From positions 4,984,001-5,048,000 of the forward strand of contig PUDQ02000001.1 in the NCBI GenBank assembly GCA_002964805.2: DNA of 64,000 nucleotides, read 5' to 3'. The notes under the pieces were generated by a model, which searched no databases, was not told where the DNA came from, and was given only the letters and a program-made list of their open reading frames with translations. A program made the position numbers and the translations under genes. This DNA is from Trametes villosa. Its lineage: Eukaryota; Basidiomycota; Agaricomycetes; Polyporales; Polyporaceae. This document shows, in pieces, positions 45,001-56,621 of this stretch (positions are counted from its first letter, which is position 1; the number at the start of each line of letters is the position of its first letter).

Positions 45001-46590
45001 GAAGAAGCGCTCGGAATGCGCCTCGTCCAAGCTCTTCTTCAGACTAGTAAACGACGCCTGATGGTCCCCGACGGCGCGCTGCAGCTTGTCTGCGCTAAAG
45101 CCGTGCGGCTCTTCTAGCAGGAAGGTCTGGGCGAGCATGCCGAGGAGCGTCGAGAAGGAGTCGAGCGTTTTTGTCATGTTGTTCTGCAGGTTCTTCGTCG
45201 CGCGTTGCGGCCAGATGAGCAGGCAAACGACATTGGAGATGAGCGCGCCGACAAGGACGATGAACGCGACCTGCATCAGGGTCTGCAGGCCACCCTCCTT
45301 CACAACACTGTGGAGGGTTATAAGCGACTAGGAATAGACACGGTATCTCCCACTTACACGACGAAGAGGATAATCGCTGTCATACTACAAGCTATGCGAA
45401 GGTGAGCGGCTACGTGCGGCGATAATGCGTAGCGAGAGACACATACCAGTGTTGAACGAGGGCTTAGCCATCCAAACCTTCATCCACGCGACAGCGCACA
45501 TTCCGACGCCAATCATAAGCAGAACGAGAATATCGGCGAGCCACTCCATCCCGGACTGCAGCTCGAAAAACCAGTAGACGGACATGCTCGTCAGAGATAG
45601 GAAGGTCGCAAAGAGCAGTCCCATGGTGCAAAAGACGTCAGCTTCAAACATTCCTCCGAGAGTTTTGGCTGGGTTGAAGTACACGGCGCTAAAGAGATAG
45701 TTGTGAACATCGCGCAATTGAGAGCAAGCCTCAAGTGCTTACACTGTTGCGACCATGTGCGCAGAAGGAGCGGGGACGCGATCACCAGGGTCGTCACCAG
45801 TGATATCTGCGATGAAACCCGAGAGATACGGAGAGAAAGTGAACAACGACCCTATAAAGTATGCGATAGAGCACTTCAGGATGTTGCGGTATACAGGTGG
45901 CAGGGGGGGTATCGACTGTATCTTCCGCAGAAGATACCACTGGGAATGTGATTCAGCGCGGGCCTGAGGGGTATCGTGGTTGGTATGGCTGGAGCTCGAG
46001 TCTTCCGAGGAGGAGTCGTTGTAGGAGGGTGCACGTTGCGGGCCACCGCTCCGCGCCGTGCTGCCGCGATCGCCTGCGAGCTCAGAGTTCGTCGACGGAC
46101 TCTCGAGTAGTGGTTCACGGCTGCCAAGGGGAGATGCAACATTGTCGAAGTAAGAGTGCATCCCCTCACTGACGGCGCGCGGCGTGTTGTGTCTCGTCGA
46201 GCGAACCGTGGCCGACCCTCGACTGGAGGATGCGCGAAGCCGCGCTTCATCCTCCATGAGCTGCCCGAACACTGTCCACTCGCGCTCCGGAGGTCGATCA
46301 TGGTGCGAGCGTCGAATGAAGCTGGAGGTAAATTCTTGTACACGAGAGACCGGATCGCCTCTCCTCGAATTCGGTGTGGTCGATGAGAAGCTGCGCTGGA
46401 AGCTAGGCCTAGATTGGTCGGCTCTGATCTGGGAGGAGTTGCCGCTCATAAACGAGCGCAGGCCGGAGTCGTGCACATGAATCTGTTCCGGTGAGCCCAC
46501 GAAGTCTTGGGAAGTGTCAAAGAGCCGAGGAGACGAAGATGGGATTGGTATGGAGGATGAAGGCGGCTGCTCCGGTGATGTCCCTGCCAT
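42084..46590 (-). CDS. ArAE-family membrane protein (fungal aromatic acid exporter-like, DUF2421 C-terminus)
   Basis: Large polytopic protein of the fungal ArAE/FUSC-like group, thought to export small aromatic acids; substrate not shown here. ATG 46590 opens a Ser-rich cytosolic N-terminus of about 250 residues (MAGTSPEQPPSSSIPIPSSS). The first six-helix bundle starts ILKCSIAYFIGSLFTFSPYL and continues with MGLLFATFLSLTSMSVYWFF, ILVLLMIGVGMCAVAW and LMQVAFIVLVGALISNVVCL. A long cytosolic domain (KTLDSFSTLLGMLAQTFLLE; ESILLQAAATVFGELMDDLG) precedes a second bundle beginning AKYAIKAGMATAMLAAPAFF and RGEWALIS. The C-terminal region includes VGNVILYFSVLAAAFR and ends EEFFEMPDGNAV with TAG at 42084-42086. 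Many introns. Family assignment is firm, role is inference. Confidence 0.8.
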
Positions 46591-47202
46591 GAACGCGTAT
46601 CACGCGAGGAACGGCCGTTTGGCGGACAAGTGCCGAAACTTTCGTAAATCTGTTGCTAAAAATAAGAAAGCCAGAGAGTAGCGTCAGTTAGACGGGCTAA
46701 TTACTATAGAGCCAAAGGCAGTCGGCCGTGTCGCGCGGTGTAGGGGAGACGTGGCGGCGTGGAAGCAGGAAGAGAGAAGGAACTTGCTCGACGCGCTTCG
46801 ACGCGCCTCCCGACAGCGTGACAACAGCGTGCCGAGTGGCTGTGCCACGTGACAGCATGCGTGACAAAGTCACCCAGGATCCGCCAGGAGGTCGAAGCGC
46901 CCGAAACAACGTTGAGTCCGAACCGCCACAATGACTTGACTCGTCTCACTGAGTCTCACCAGACCTCACTCTCCTGCCTCAGATTCATGCTGACAAGCAC
47001 CCTGCAAACGATCACGCAAGTGTGTACCTCTGCTTCCGTTGAAATTGGCTAGACTGCTGTGACAGCCTGAGCATGCTGCTACGGCTTTCAAGAAGGGCTT
47101 GCTCGATACTTTGCATACGAGTGAGGCATTTCAACAGTTCATTATATCTGATACATCTGCCAGACGCGGGATAGGATAATGCTAAGCACCTGTTGCCCGG
47201 TT
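46591..47202. promoter_or_regulatory. Upstream region of the ArAE gene
   Basis: About 600 bp between the ArAE start and the NmrA-like stop (tandem, both minus). Contains a CACGTG E-box near 46849 and GTGACA/GTGCC words around 46817-46866. No other gene supported. Confidence 0.4.
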
Positions 47203-48491
47203 CTAGGCGAGCAAACGATCGATGACCTCGTGATTGAGTAGCGAAGCCTTCCCGTCTTCCAAGTTCTTCAACAACGCACCCGTCCCCTCGGCCTGAGAGT
47301 TCTTCAGCGCATCCTTGAAGATTAGACCCCTGTACTTCTTCTCGCGCATCCACTTCTCGACCGTGTATCCGTCGGGATGGATCTTTCTCAGCCAGTCGAA
47401 GTCGCGCTTGATCACGTCGTCCCGCCATTGCGACCAGAATCCGGTAAAGTTCTCCCTCCAGGTCAAAGACCCGTCGCCGTACGTTCGCTCATTTGCAACT
47501 GGATAGTCTGCCCGCAAGAAGAGGTCGAACCAGTTGTCGACAGTCTGATACACGACTGTCGCCCTCTGGCCCGTCACCTTCCTGAACGTCTCGACGAGGT
47601 ACTCCCAATCGACCCAGTCACTGGCGATCTCGAGGTCGCGCCCGGAGGTCTCCGCGAGGTGGTCGAACGTGTACCGCGCCCAGAAGCCGAGATCCTCGAG
47701 CGCGATCATCGGGACGTGCCCCTTGCCGACCGGCGTCGCGAAGACGAAAGTACCGTCTTTGCGCTGGCCGATGGGCCCGAACATGGCCTATCGGAGAGAA
47801 AGTGAGTACACACACGTCTAACGCCACGCAAAGAGGTAGACTCACGATGTTCAGCATCTCCATGTATGGACCGGATGTGACGACGCTCCAGGACATATCG
47901 TCGTCGCTGATCACGGACGGCTGGACCTGCATCCACTCTGCAACGCGCCCCTTGCCGTCGTAATGCCCCACTTTGTACGTCGGGTCGTAACCTCCCTTCT
48001 ATCAGAATTGTGTGGCGTCAGCCTCTTACCAGCTGGACAGGACACTGAATACTCACTTTGAACGAATAGTCGAGGTTGCTCCAAACGTAGTGGCGCACGG
48101 TCCCAAGCTGCTTCGCAAGCTCGAAGATCCGGATCCCGGCGTAGATCTCCTTCTGCTCCCCGACGGTGAACCCGTCGGTGTTCACCCACGCACCATACAC
48201 GCCCTTCAGCGCCTCGAGGACAGAAGGGAGGTCATCAAACGCCCCTGAAACGGTCACAACGGTCAGTCGCACGTAATGCTTTCAGTTACGACAACAAGAC
48301 GCACCTTTCACCACCTCCACGCCTTTGTCGGCGAGAGCCTTAGCGCGGCGGCTCTCCGGGTCGCGGGTGAAGGCGCGCACAGCGTAGGGGGACGGGGAGC
48401 CGTCCGCAGCGGGCTCGAGAAGCTTGTCGATGACGGCAATGCCCTGGGCGCCGGTCGCGCCGATGACGAGGATGAGTTTCTTGTCGCACAT
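47203..48491 (-). CDS. NmrA-like NAD(P)-binding protein
   Basis: NmrA-like proteins are atypical short-chain dehydrogenases that often sense NAD(P) redox state or regulate transcription factors; some are enzymes. ATG 48491 gives MCDKKLILVIGATGAQGIAV, where GATGAQG is the Rossmann dinucleotide-binding loop. Later exons give AFDDLPSVLEALKGVYGAWV, IFELAKQLGTVRHYVWSNLD (in the place of the YxxxK helix but without the catalytic pair), GHYDGKGRVAEWMQVQP, MSWSVVTSGPYMEML and FVFATPVGKGHVPMIALEDL. The C-terminal part is YRGLIFKDALKNSQAEGTGA ending HEVIDRLLA. Four exons, about 360 residues. Absence of the Tyr-x3-Lys dyad favours a sensor role. Confidence 0.85.
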
Positions 48492-49183
48492 GGGTGGTGG
48501 CAGTGAGGTGCCGTGTGTTTGTGAATGGGAGCGTATGAAGCCGTCCGTCTAATGGCTGCCGGCGACGCCTTTAAGGAGCCTCCTAGGTCAGGGACTTACC
48601 GCTGCTGACTTGATACAACCTCGGGCACCCCTCGGTGAAAGCCCGACATGTTCTCTTCCTCTCCCATCCCCCGACTTGATCGCAGCCACGCACGGCGACG
48701 TAAATGCCGTGGTGTACGGACGCTGGCCTACCAGCCGCCGCCTTCGCGCCCGTCAGACCGGCACCGAAGTCGAGACGGCTCGAATTTGGAACAGATACCC
48801 CGGTTAACCCGCCGGTGGCGGAGGCCGAAGCATGCCCGAGGCAAGGAACACAAAGGCGCTCGTCATCATCTTAGCTAGCACAACTTGCGGAAACACTTGG
48901 CATACCGGAGGGAACACGCGCTCCTACGATAATGAGGTCGCTATGAAGAGCAGTTCAGACAACTTGAGCCACAAAGTGCCGCAAACCTCACCATGCCAAG
49001 GGACGTTTTTCCATGGCCGAGCTGTCAATATGTCGTATCAAACAAGTCTTGACTAAGTCATTGGAGCGAACGGATGTTATTGTACAACGGTTACATGGCT
49101 ATGATACATTGCTGGATTGTGGATAGAAGCGTCGACGGCGCTGCGTCATGCCGATGCGTGGGTTGGTGAAGGTTCCTCACTGT
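48492..49183. other. Intergenic
   Basis: About 690 bp holding the NmrA promoter and the Hsp20 3' region. No coding exon, repeat or RNA gene seen. Confidence 0.5.
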
Positions 49184-49764
49184 TCACTGAACAGTAATCT
49201 TCTTCGGGGCCTGTTCAGGCGTGGTGCGCGGGTAGGTTACAGTCAGAACCCCATTCTCGAGCCCCGCCTTGATCTCCTCAGGCTATTCCAATGACAATTA
49301 GCGTCTCATTCACAACTTCGCGACCAATAGCAGGGCGCACGTACCTTGATACCCTCCGGGACAGGGAGCGAGCGCGAGAACTTGCCATAGCGGCGCTCCT
49401 TGACGACGTAGCCATTCTCCGTACGCTCCTCCGTGAGCTTCGTCTCGCCGGAGACGGTGAGGACGTTGTTGTGCACGTCGATGTTGACGTCCTCCTTCTT
49501 CAGGCCAGGAAGCTCGAACGTCGCGGTAACGAGGTTCTTCTCCTTGTCCTCGTGAACGTCAATCCTGCGGATGGCCTTAGCTTCGTCGTAGCTCACATGC
49601 GGGGATGAAGTTACTTACGAGGGCCTGAAGACGCGAGGCGCATTGTTGCCTTGGCGGGCAACCTGACCGTTGTTCTCTCCGCCAGTGCGGCGGGAGAACG
49701 CCTCGTCGAAAAGGCGGTCGAACTCGTCGTAGATGGGGGAGTTGAAGAAGCCGACGAGAGACAT
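49184..49764 (-). CDS. Small heat-shock protein (Hsp20/alpha-crystallin)
   Basis: An ATP-independent chaperone that holds unfolding proteins during stress. Exons 49764-49619, 49564-49345 and 49282-49184 give 154 residues. The N-terminal arm MSLVGFFNSPIYDEFDRLFD is typical of fungal Hsp20. The alpha-crystallin domain shows VTATFELPGLKKEDVNIDVH, NNVLTVSGETKLTEERTENG, RRYGKFSRSLPVPEGIK, and the closing motif AGLENGVLTVTYPRT (G-x-L). The C-terminal extension KKITVQ carries the I-x-V anchor needed for oligomers. Upstream lie a TATA box and a GAA-periodic block that may bind heat-shock factor. Confidence 0.93.
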
Positions 49765-49867
49765 GATGGGTTGGAGGTTGGAGGTGGTGGTAAAAGCGAG
49801 GATGTGTGTAGTCGATGTGTTGTTGTGAGTTGTAGTACTGCAGCATCTTGGGGGGAGGCCGAGGGTC

Positions 49868-49873
49868 TATATA
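49868..49873 (-). promoter_or_regulatory. TATA box of the Hsp20 gene
   Basis: TATATA, about 104 bp upstream of ATG 49764. Confidence 0.55.
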
Positions 49874-50060
49874 TCACTACAAGCCTGAGGCTGAAGCGGG
49901 CGATGCCAGGTGCTTTCCAGAGTAATCTCGCGCGAATGAGGTCAGTTGTTACGACACCTCTGCGCGAATCTATCGCTTCGCGGTGTTCATAGGGATCTAG
50001 AGTGTTCCCGTGCATGGTAGATGGCGCGACTTGATCGGTGGACGATGGCAGCAGCCAAGC

Positions 50061-50107
50061 TCGAACTTCATCGAACGCACCGAAACGATCCCGAACTTGG
50101 TCGAAAG
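50061..50107 (-). promoter_or_regulatory. Candidate gapped heat-shock element
   Basis: Five GAA cores at 50063, 50073, 50082, 50093 and 50103 (plus-strand numbering), spaced 9-11 bp, as in gap- or step-type heat-shock elements. It sits about 300 bp upstream of the Hsp20 start. A canonical three-unit nGAAnnTTCnnGAAn is not present. Confidence 0.4.
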
Positions 50108-50659
50108 CACTAGCGCCCACACTAGCATGCCTTATTTGGGCGGGCGGTCACCGCTGTTCGTGCACGGATTCTGTACTTATGTCGTAAGGGAAAGTTAGTG
50201 GTGAGGGGATAATGGCGTGCTCATGGATTCTAGGGAAGTTGTTCGCAGTACTTACGCTTGTGGTGACTTCATAGATGACGGCCATAATGACCACGGGACG
50301 CCTGGACTTACGCATGATAGCCTCTTCTCGGCCCCAGACAAAGTGAAGGTGTGTTCGTACGCATCTCCATGATGTATCACATTCCTTGCACTACTGCGTA
50401 TAGAAGTGCGGCCCGGCTGAGATACTCTATTACAGAGCACATCACCGGCAGGGCCGCGACGCGTTGCACAGTCGCGGTGGATAAAGCATCATTCAAAATA
50501 TGCATTCCGGGTACAGTATGGAAAGGAGGTGACGGACAGAGCACTCACTACAATGTACAGGTCAAACAAACCCATTATACAATCAAACCATATACAGCTC
50601 ATTGAAACGCCTCGTCGTGTACGAGATCCAAGATTATGCCTGCTGTGTCGGCGCATCGC

Positions 50660-52862
50660 TCACGCATTGATGTGCATCGACTCATCGAAGGTCGGGCACA
50701 GCTTCTTCCAAGCATCTGTTGCATGAAATGAGCGACTGTATGTAGCGCGTGGCGTACTGAAGGAACTTACCCGGGACGGGGTTGGTAAACTTGGTGTCCT
50801 TCGTGTCCTCCGCGAACACAATGGCGAGGCCGGCTTGCAAGTGGAAGTCGATGTGGCAGTGGAGGAACCAAGGGCCCGGGTTGTCCGTCTGCGATGTACG
50901 TGAGCCCAGACATCCCCAGAGAGAAGGATGCAGACAGGACATACCACGAAGCGCACGGTCACGTTGTCGCCAGCAAGGCCGATGCTGACGGTGTCGCGCC
51001 TCACGGGGTTGACATAGTTGTAATGGTCGCTGCCAGCGCTGCGTACGACCGAGAAAGTGTGCTGCGAGGGTCTCTGTGAGCAAACGGGGGCCATAAAGTG
51101 GAGAGGTTATGCTTACGCCGTGCAAGTGGAAGGGGTGCGGGCCGCCAACCACACCGCCAGGAATGGAAAGCTCAATGGTGGAGTATGGAGGGAGGTTGTA
51201 CACGCTACCCGGGGGCAGGAGGTCGTGTGCGTCAAGCGTTCCGTTCAGGATTTGCAGAAGGACGGGGACGGTCGGGGGAACGAAGGGCGCGTCGTTGATG
51301 AAGAACTCCGACCCGTTCTAAAGAGGTCTAAGTGGGCAACTCGCGCGACAAGAAGGGAAGTCACGCACGAAGGTCAAATTGAGGTTCAACGCATAGTCGA
51401 CACCACCCCTGTGGGGAAGACCGGGCTAAGAAAGCCCAGAGTCAATTTGAGCGCGGATGGGTAGGATCATGTGAGACGTACTGCGCGCGGATTGGTGAGC
51501 GGGTGCAAGTCCGTCTCGTCCAAGAACTTCTTGATGCGAGTCTGGTTCGTCGTCGGTTCCTTGTTGGGCGCGCCCTTGTAGCGGAGGATGGCGGAGTTGA
51601 TGCCGTTCGCAAAGCCCGTAGCGTTGGCGCGGTTCGGGTTCGCGCGGATCCAGTAGTTGTCAATCTTCTGGTTCGCGTTGAGCTGCTCGTAGGGTTAGTA
51701 CCAAGCGTGCTGGGAAGGTGCTATGAACATACAACGAAGGAGTACCGCTGTGCAGCGAAGATCTGGAGCCCGTCCACCTCGAGCGGCTGGGTGTTCTGCC
51801 CATCCGCCTCGATGATCGTCATAGAGTGGCCGTCGATGGTGAAGTTGTAGTTCGGGTCGCAAGACGTGCTGACCAGGCGGAAGCGGTAGCTGATGTATAC
51901 CATTTGAGTGCCATGAGCCGACCAGTATGGGTAAGCTACCTTACCGTTTGCCATGCACGACGTCGATTACGGCGAGCTTAGCAGTCGGGTTACCCGCCCA
52001 ACGCCCAAGACCGTTGATCAGAGTGCTGTCTGACAGACTGCAAGGCGTCAGCGGCACATCGACATGCAAATGTAGGGGCACTTACGCGGCAGGCGGCAGG
52101 AGAGGCGCGGGGCTGTGGTACCAGTCAGCCAGCGTGATGACAGTGCTCTCTGTATAGATAAATGGCGTTATTAACATAGTTTGGAGGAACATTAAACTGC
52201 GTACCATCATCAACGTCGTAGAGGTGTGCCTGCGGATCGTGGGGATCATAGATTACCAATGGTCCCCGCAGGCCGTCGCAGTACTGCAAAGCCAGATGGC
52301 TGTGGTACCAGTACGTTCCTGCATATATGCGCTCAAACATGGTCATGCAAGTACGGAGCGCATACAACATACCTGTCTGGTCTGGAACACGGAAGTTGTA
52401 CAAGAAGTCATGGCCAGTGGTGATGGGGCACTGGGTCACGAAGGCAGGACCGTCCGCCCAATTGGTGGTGTGCTGGAACATCCCATGCCAGTGCTAACAT
52501 AGGACAGTGTCAGTCACGGCATAGGCGTGCCTAAGAGGTGATAACGTACAATGGTAGTGGCGGTCAGCATAGTCTGGTTGACGAGCTTGTCGACTACGTT
52601 GATGCGGAAGTTGTCCCCCTGGCGCCACCAAGGTGAGCTCGGAAGTCAGAGTGGACACCCCAACGACTATCCATCATACCTTCTTGCCCGTGATGAGCGG
52701 GCCCGGGAACGTGCCCCCGGCGAGAACAGTGTCGCGAGCGACACCATCTGGGGCGATGACCTTGTTAACAATGTCGAGGTCGAGCACCGGGCCGACGGCA
52801 GCGAGTGCACTACCGCAAACACCGAGGAAGACCAAGGCACGGCGAAGGCTGGAGAAGGACAT
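50660..52862 (-). CDS. Laccase (multicopper oxidase, secreted)
   Basis: Oxidises phenols with reduction of oxygen to water; in white-rot fungi it acts on lignin and pigments outside the cell. ATG 52862 gives [20 protein letters not shown], a signal peptide, followed by [20 protein letters not shown]. All four copper motifs are present: HWHG (about 52540), [17 protein letters not shown] (about 52290), HPFHLHGH (split by an intron near 51060-51120) and [13 protein letters not shown] (about 50845). The residue ten positions after the type-1 Cys is Leu, so a class 2 (medium-potential) enzyme is expected. N-glycosylation sequons are present. The C-terminus is [12 protein letters not shown]. About ten short introns, product a little over 500 residues, normal for the family. 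Confidence 0.95.
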
Positions 52863-53995
52863 CTCGAGCAGCACTCGACGAGGGGAGAAGATCTCTGCGC
52901 TGGAGATGTAGAACCCGCTGGCCTCCGACGCATTTTATATTCTTCGCCTCCACACGCCTTCCCGTCCGTCGTCCCCGCGCGCGCCCTTCCTCCGACCGAG
53001 GCACTGCCGCGGCGCGCTGATTGTTGCGGCGACGCCGTGACGGGCGACCAGATGAGAAAAACGCCCAGCTAGACCCGGGCTCGGTGTCAACCTGAAGCAC
53101 GGAGGCCATGGGCTAGACAGCGGCTCACCTATGCGAGCGCACCCGTCGTTTGGTAGGCTTCCCAGCGCGCCTGCAGCGCTGCTCCCGCTGGCGGCGCGAG
53201 TGCGATCGTGAAATGCCACCGTTTGATTCCTGTTTATAGCAGTCGCTGCGCCATCCACAAGCCCGCTTTTAGGCAGCTGGCTTGACGAAGCTCGCCAAAG
53301 AGCTCGGTTCCGTAGGAGAAACCCAGAGATTGAGTCGGGCGATCGTTACGCCGCTGCAGCGGTATGGGACTTTCGCGTTCAACGGACGCCACGGAGCGTG
53401 AGGCCGGGGCGTTGAAGCAGCTATCCCGAGACTCGGCACCGGACGCTCCGTGCTGCACAGGAACCCGGAGCGCAGGCAAGCGCGCCTCGCCGTCCTGGCG
53501 GCAAGGTGATGAGGTGCAGGTTGAGGCATTTGAGCGGACGGCGAGCCATTTCAGCGGATATTTTCGGCTGGTTGAGGCGGACCATGGCGTGGGGTCATAG
53601 GCAATGCGTATATCGAGCGGCAGCTCGGTCATGCGGTGCAGGCTAGTGCTGCTATGTCCAGGGCGCCGGCGCAGTTCTGAGCGGTCCATCATATGTCGGG
53701 CCACAGGGACCGTTGCGAGGCAAACGCGGGTTTGGCTAGCAGTGGACGCACCGTGCTGCCCTTGTTCGGCTATGTGTCGGCCCAGCTGCCGCACTAGACG
53801 CCTCCTGTGCGAGGACCGGAGAGTGACAGAGAATGAAGCATATTCGTACAGCGAAGGCGCGCGCCTCTACATAGCGTTTGACATCTGCGCTGGTGTTGTT
53901 CAGCGACCCGCACCCCGTAGACGCAGGAGCCCATGGGAAACATCACCCACAATTCTCACAGGCCCTCATGCCCTTCAGCGTCACGACTACGCCAC
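52863..53995. promoter_or_regulatory. Laccase upstream region
   Basis: 1.1 kb between the laccase start and the RPC25 stop (both minus). A long minus-strand open frame (53234-53794) is Arg/Ser-rich, has no motif, and is probably open by chance in GC-rich DNA. Apart from the TATA box I see no certain regulatory site. Confidence 0.45.
52932..52939 (-). promoter_or_regulatory. TATA box of the laccase gene
   Basis: TATAAAAT on the minus strand, about 70 bp before ATG 52862. Confidence 0.6.
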
Positions 53996-54925
53996 TCAGC
54001 CTTCATCCATTGTTTCAACACCTGCATTCCTCCACCAGGACGTCGGCCCTAGTCCCTGTTCGGCCATAGAGCACTGACAACATAGCAGTCAGATGCCGTG
54101 GTAGAATGGCGCTTTACCACAGACTTACGGTGATAGTGTACGGTGATCTTCGATTCTCCTGGACTTGCTGTACTCCTTCGTGCGCCTTCGGAGGGCCTGG
54201 TTCATCGTCATGAAACTCGTCCGATTCAACACGGACCCGAACCACATCGCCGGTGTCGATGTACATCCGGTCTGTGAGTGCCGAGTCTAGAAGTTCATGT
54301 GAGGAGGTCGCCTCGGATCCTGGAAGCCAGAAGTGCGCGCGCTCCTTGGAATCACTGGCGGAACTTTATGAGTACCGAGGATACGGTCGCGCGCAAAAAT
54401 GACTCACAATGCTGTGGGCTCCGGGAGGTACACCAGGGGGACGTATATGTCATCGAAAAAACCCACAGTCACTATAACATGTGTATGAGACAAACGGGAT
54501 ATATGGCCATGCACTGGCAGACATACGTCGGATGCCGTCTTCATCGGACGACTTGACTTTTGCGAGGAGTACTTCTGACGCGAAGGGCCTGAACACAACT
54601 AGTCGGAATACGACTATATAGGGTTGGTAGTTGCCTCTTCAGAATGTCGGGTTTAACTCACCAACCTTTATACCACAAACAACCATCACCATATCTTACT
54701 TTCCCCTCTCCGACCTCCGAGAGGTCAAAAACGCAGATGCACAGCCCGACGTCGTGAAGCACGCGGTTGGCGTACTTCTTGTTCAACTCATTGGTGACCG
54801 CTTGCTGGGGAGGCAGACCAAACTGTGATGGATGAACGGCGACGGTGTCCTGCGCGACTAGTTTAGCATCCATGGCCACTCTCGCAGAATCCCCAGCGAA
54901 CCTTGATGACAGATAACTGAAACAT
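53996..54925 (-). CDS. RPC25: RNA polymerase III subunit RPC25/RPC8 (Rpb7-like)
   Basis: The stalk subunit of Pol III, paired with RPC17, needed for initiation of tRNA and 5S rRNA transcription. Six exons: 54925-54902, 54849-54666, 54613-54527, 54471-54408, 54354-54129 and 54073-53996, together 220 residues. The first coding exon is 24 nt (MFQLSVIK). Joined protein: DTVAVHPSQFGLPPQQAVTN, LNKKYANRVLHDVGLCICVF, YKVVFRLVVFRPFASEVLLA, RLTVGFFDDIYVPLVYLPEP, YIDTGDVVRVRVESDEF, and the C-terminal SMAEQGLGPTSWWRNAG, which matches the conserved end of RPC8 (G-L-G-x-x-x-W-W). Length agrees with the family (about 204-212 in human and yeast). Easily missed because every exon is short. Confidence 0.93.
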
Positions 54926-55299
54926 ATTTTGTCGGGTGCGGTTCCAGCTAGTGAAGTCCTGCGAGTGGCAGAGAGCAGCCGTAGTGTACGGTGGTCTCCA
55001 GGTTCAGTGAACCAAGTGTACGCAGCAGTTCCCAAGCAGCCGAGCTTTTCGCAAGACCAATAAGTTGATATAGCCTCCAGACGCGAGAGACAGAGCTACG
55101 CAGAGATGAGGATGGTGGGATGCATGCAGGCTGGGGTGAGTTGAAGAAATGAGAGCACGGAACGATCGGGGCGAGGGCGTATGAGCGTCTATCCAATCTA
55201 ATCTCGGCCAAAAATTCTGGACGGCTTGGAGCGCGACGCGGCCGCTCGGTTTGTCTCCGTCGAGCTCTCTCTCGTCCACCTCCACCTCCTCCCCCTAAA
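54926..55299. promoter_or_regulatory. Divergent promoter region of RPC25 and RIM2
   Basis: 374 bp between the two start codons. CT-rich leader before the RIM2 start (55256-55296). No clear TATA. Confidence 0.5.
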
Positions 55300-56621
55300 A
55301 TGTCCGTCAGTCCTCCCACACCCGTCGAGGGGCCCTCCAAAATCAGCTGGCTACCAGCAAAGTCATGGCACCACCTTGTTGCCGGCGGGTACGTGTCATT
55401 CATACGGCACACATCACCGGACCTCAGGACCTCGGTGGGGCACGGACATGTAACGAACTACAGCCTTCACAGCACCCCATTGTGCAGACAAAGAACGAGG
55501 GGTGTTTGTAGTTCGTTACAGGACCGTGCACCCCCATGGACGCCCTGCGACCCCCAGATGCCTGGCGTGTTGGTCCGCGACTTGGAGCTACGTCTAACGT
55601 GCCAACAGAGTCGGCGGGATGTGCGGGGCGATCGTAACAAGTCCATTCGACGTGGTGAAGACCCGCCTGCAGTCGGACCTGTTCAAGGAGAAGGTCTCCA
55701 CGATTAGCCTGGCGGGCAATGGCACGGCGACGGTCGCGATACCCCGGCGGAATATCCTATGGCACTTCGTTGAGACTGGCCATATATTACGGTAAGTTAG
55801 CCAGTCTGCGTACGATAATGTCGCGTATTAAGGCTGCCCCAGTGATATCTACCGGGACGAGTCCCCCCGTGCGCTCTTCAAGGGTCTTGGCGCAACACTC
55901 GTCGGCGTCGTCCCCGCACGCTCCATCAACTTCTTCACGTACGGGAACGGCAAGCAGATCATCGCGAACCGCTTCAACAACGGCGAGGAGAACTCGTGGG
56001 TCCACCTCTCAGCCGCTGCCTTTGCGGGCATCGCTACGAGCACCGCGACAAATCCCATTTGGGTCGTCAAGACGCGTCTGCAGCTGGATGCGCATCGACC
56101 GTCCGCAGCACTGGGCGGGAAGTCGTTTTTTGGCGGCTCCATCGCGGTGGTCAAGAAGATCTTGCGGGAGGAGGGTGTCCGAGGGTTTTACAAGGGGATG
56201 AGCGCGAGCTACCTGGGAGTGACGGAGGGCACGATCCAGTGGGTGCTATATGAGCGGCTGAAGGGGCTTACTGCCGGGACAGAAGGGAAGGGTGGCGTGC
56301 AGGAGTGGTTAGGCACGCTCGGGAGTGCAGGTACCGCAAAATGCGTGGCCTCTCTGATCACGTATCCCCATGAGGTGCGTCCGTCCTACGCCATCGCTCC
56401 CGTTCAGCCACCAAATCAGCACGCAGGTTATCCGGACACGACTACGACAACCGCTCGTCGACGGCAAGATGAAGTACACCGGCCTTGTCCAGACTCTCCG
56501 GCTCGTCATCGCAGAAGAAGGCGCACGCTCGTTATACGGCGGTCTCAGCGCACATCTCATGCGTGTCATCCCCAACGCCGCGGTGATGTACTCCATCTAC
56601 GAGGCTGTCCTGCGCATGTAA
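55300..56621 (+). CDS. RIM2: Mitochondrial pyrimidine-nucleotide carrier (Rim2/SLC25A33-36 type)
   Basis: Inner-membrane carrier exchanging pyrimidine nucleotides, needed for mitochondrial DNA and RNA synthesis. Exons 55300-55388, 55609-55791, 55843-56374 and 56427-56621 give 332 residues. Three carrier repeats are visible. Repeat 1: HLVAGGVGGMCGAIVTSPFD with PFDVVKTRLQSDLFKEK. Repeat 2: FAGIATSTATNPIWVVKTRL. Repeat 3: VASLITYPHEVIRTRLRQPL. The tryptophan in NPIWVVKTRLQLD and the FFTYGNGKQ segment are characteristic of the Rim2 group. Intron 1 is 220 bp, several times longer than the other introns here. Stop TAA 56619-56621. Confidence 0.92.

Larger units (their letters stand above)
49765..50659. 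promoter_or_regulatory. Hsp20 promoter and laccase 3' region
   Basis: 895 bp without a gene. The half nearest Hsp20 holds the TATA and candidate heat-shock element; the rest is the laccase downstream region. Confidence 0.5.

Noticed and set aside
49765..50110. Canonical heat-shock element
   Set aside because: No contiguous three-unit nGAAnnTTCnnGAAn was found; only the gapped GAA array is reported.
53234..53794. 186-codon open frame on the minus strand between laccase and RPC25
   Set aside because: Arg/Ser-rich, no motif, no splice context, and GC-rich DNA easily stays open. Treated as chance.
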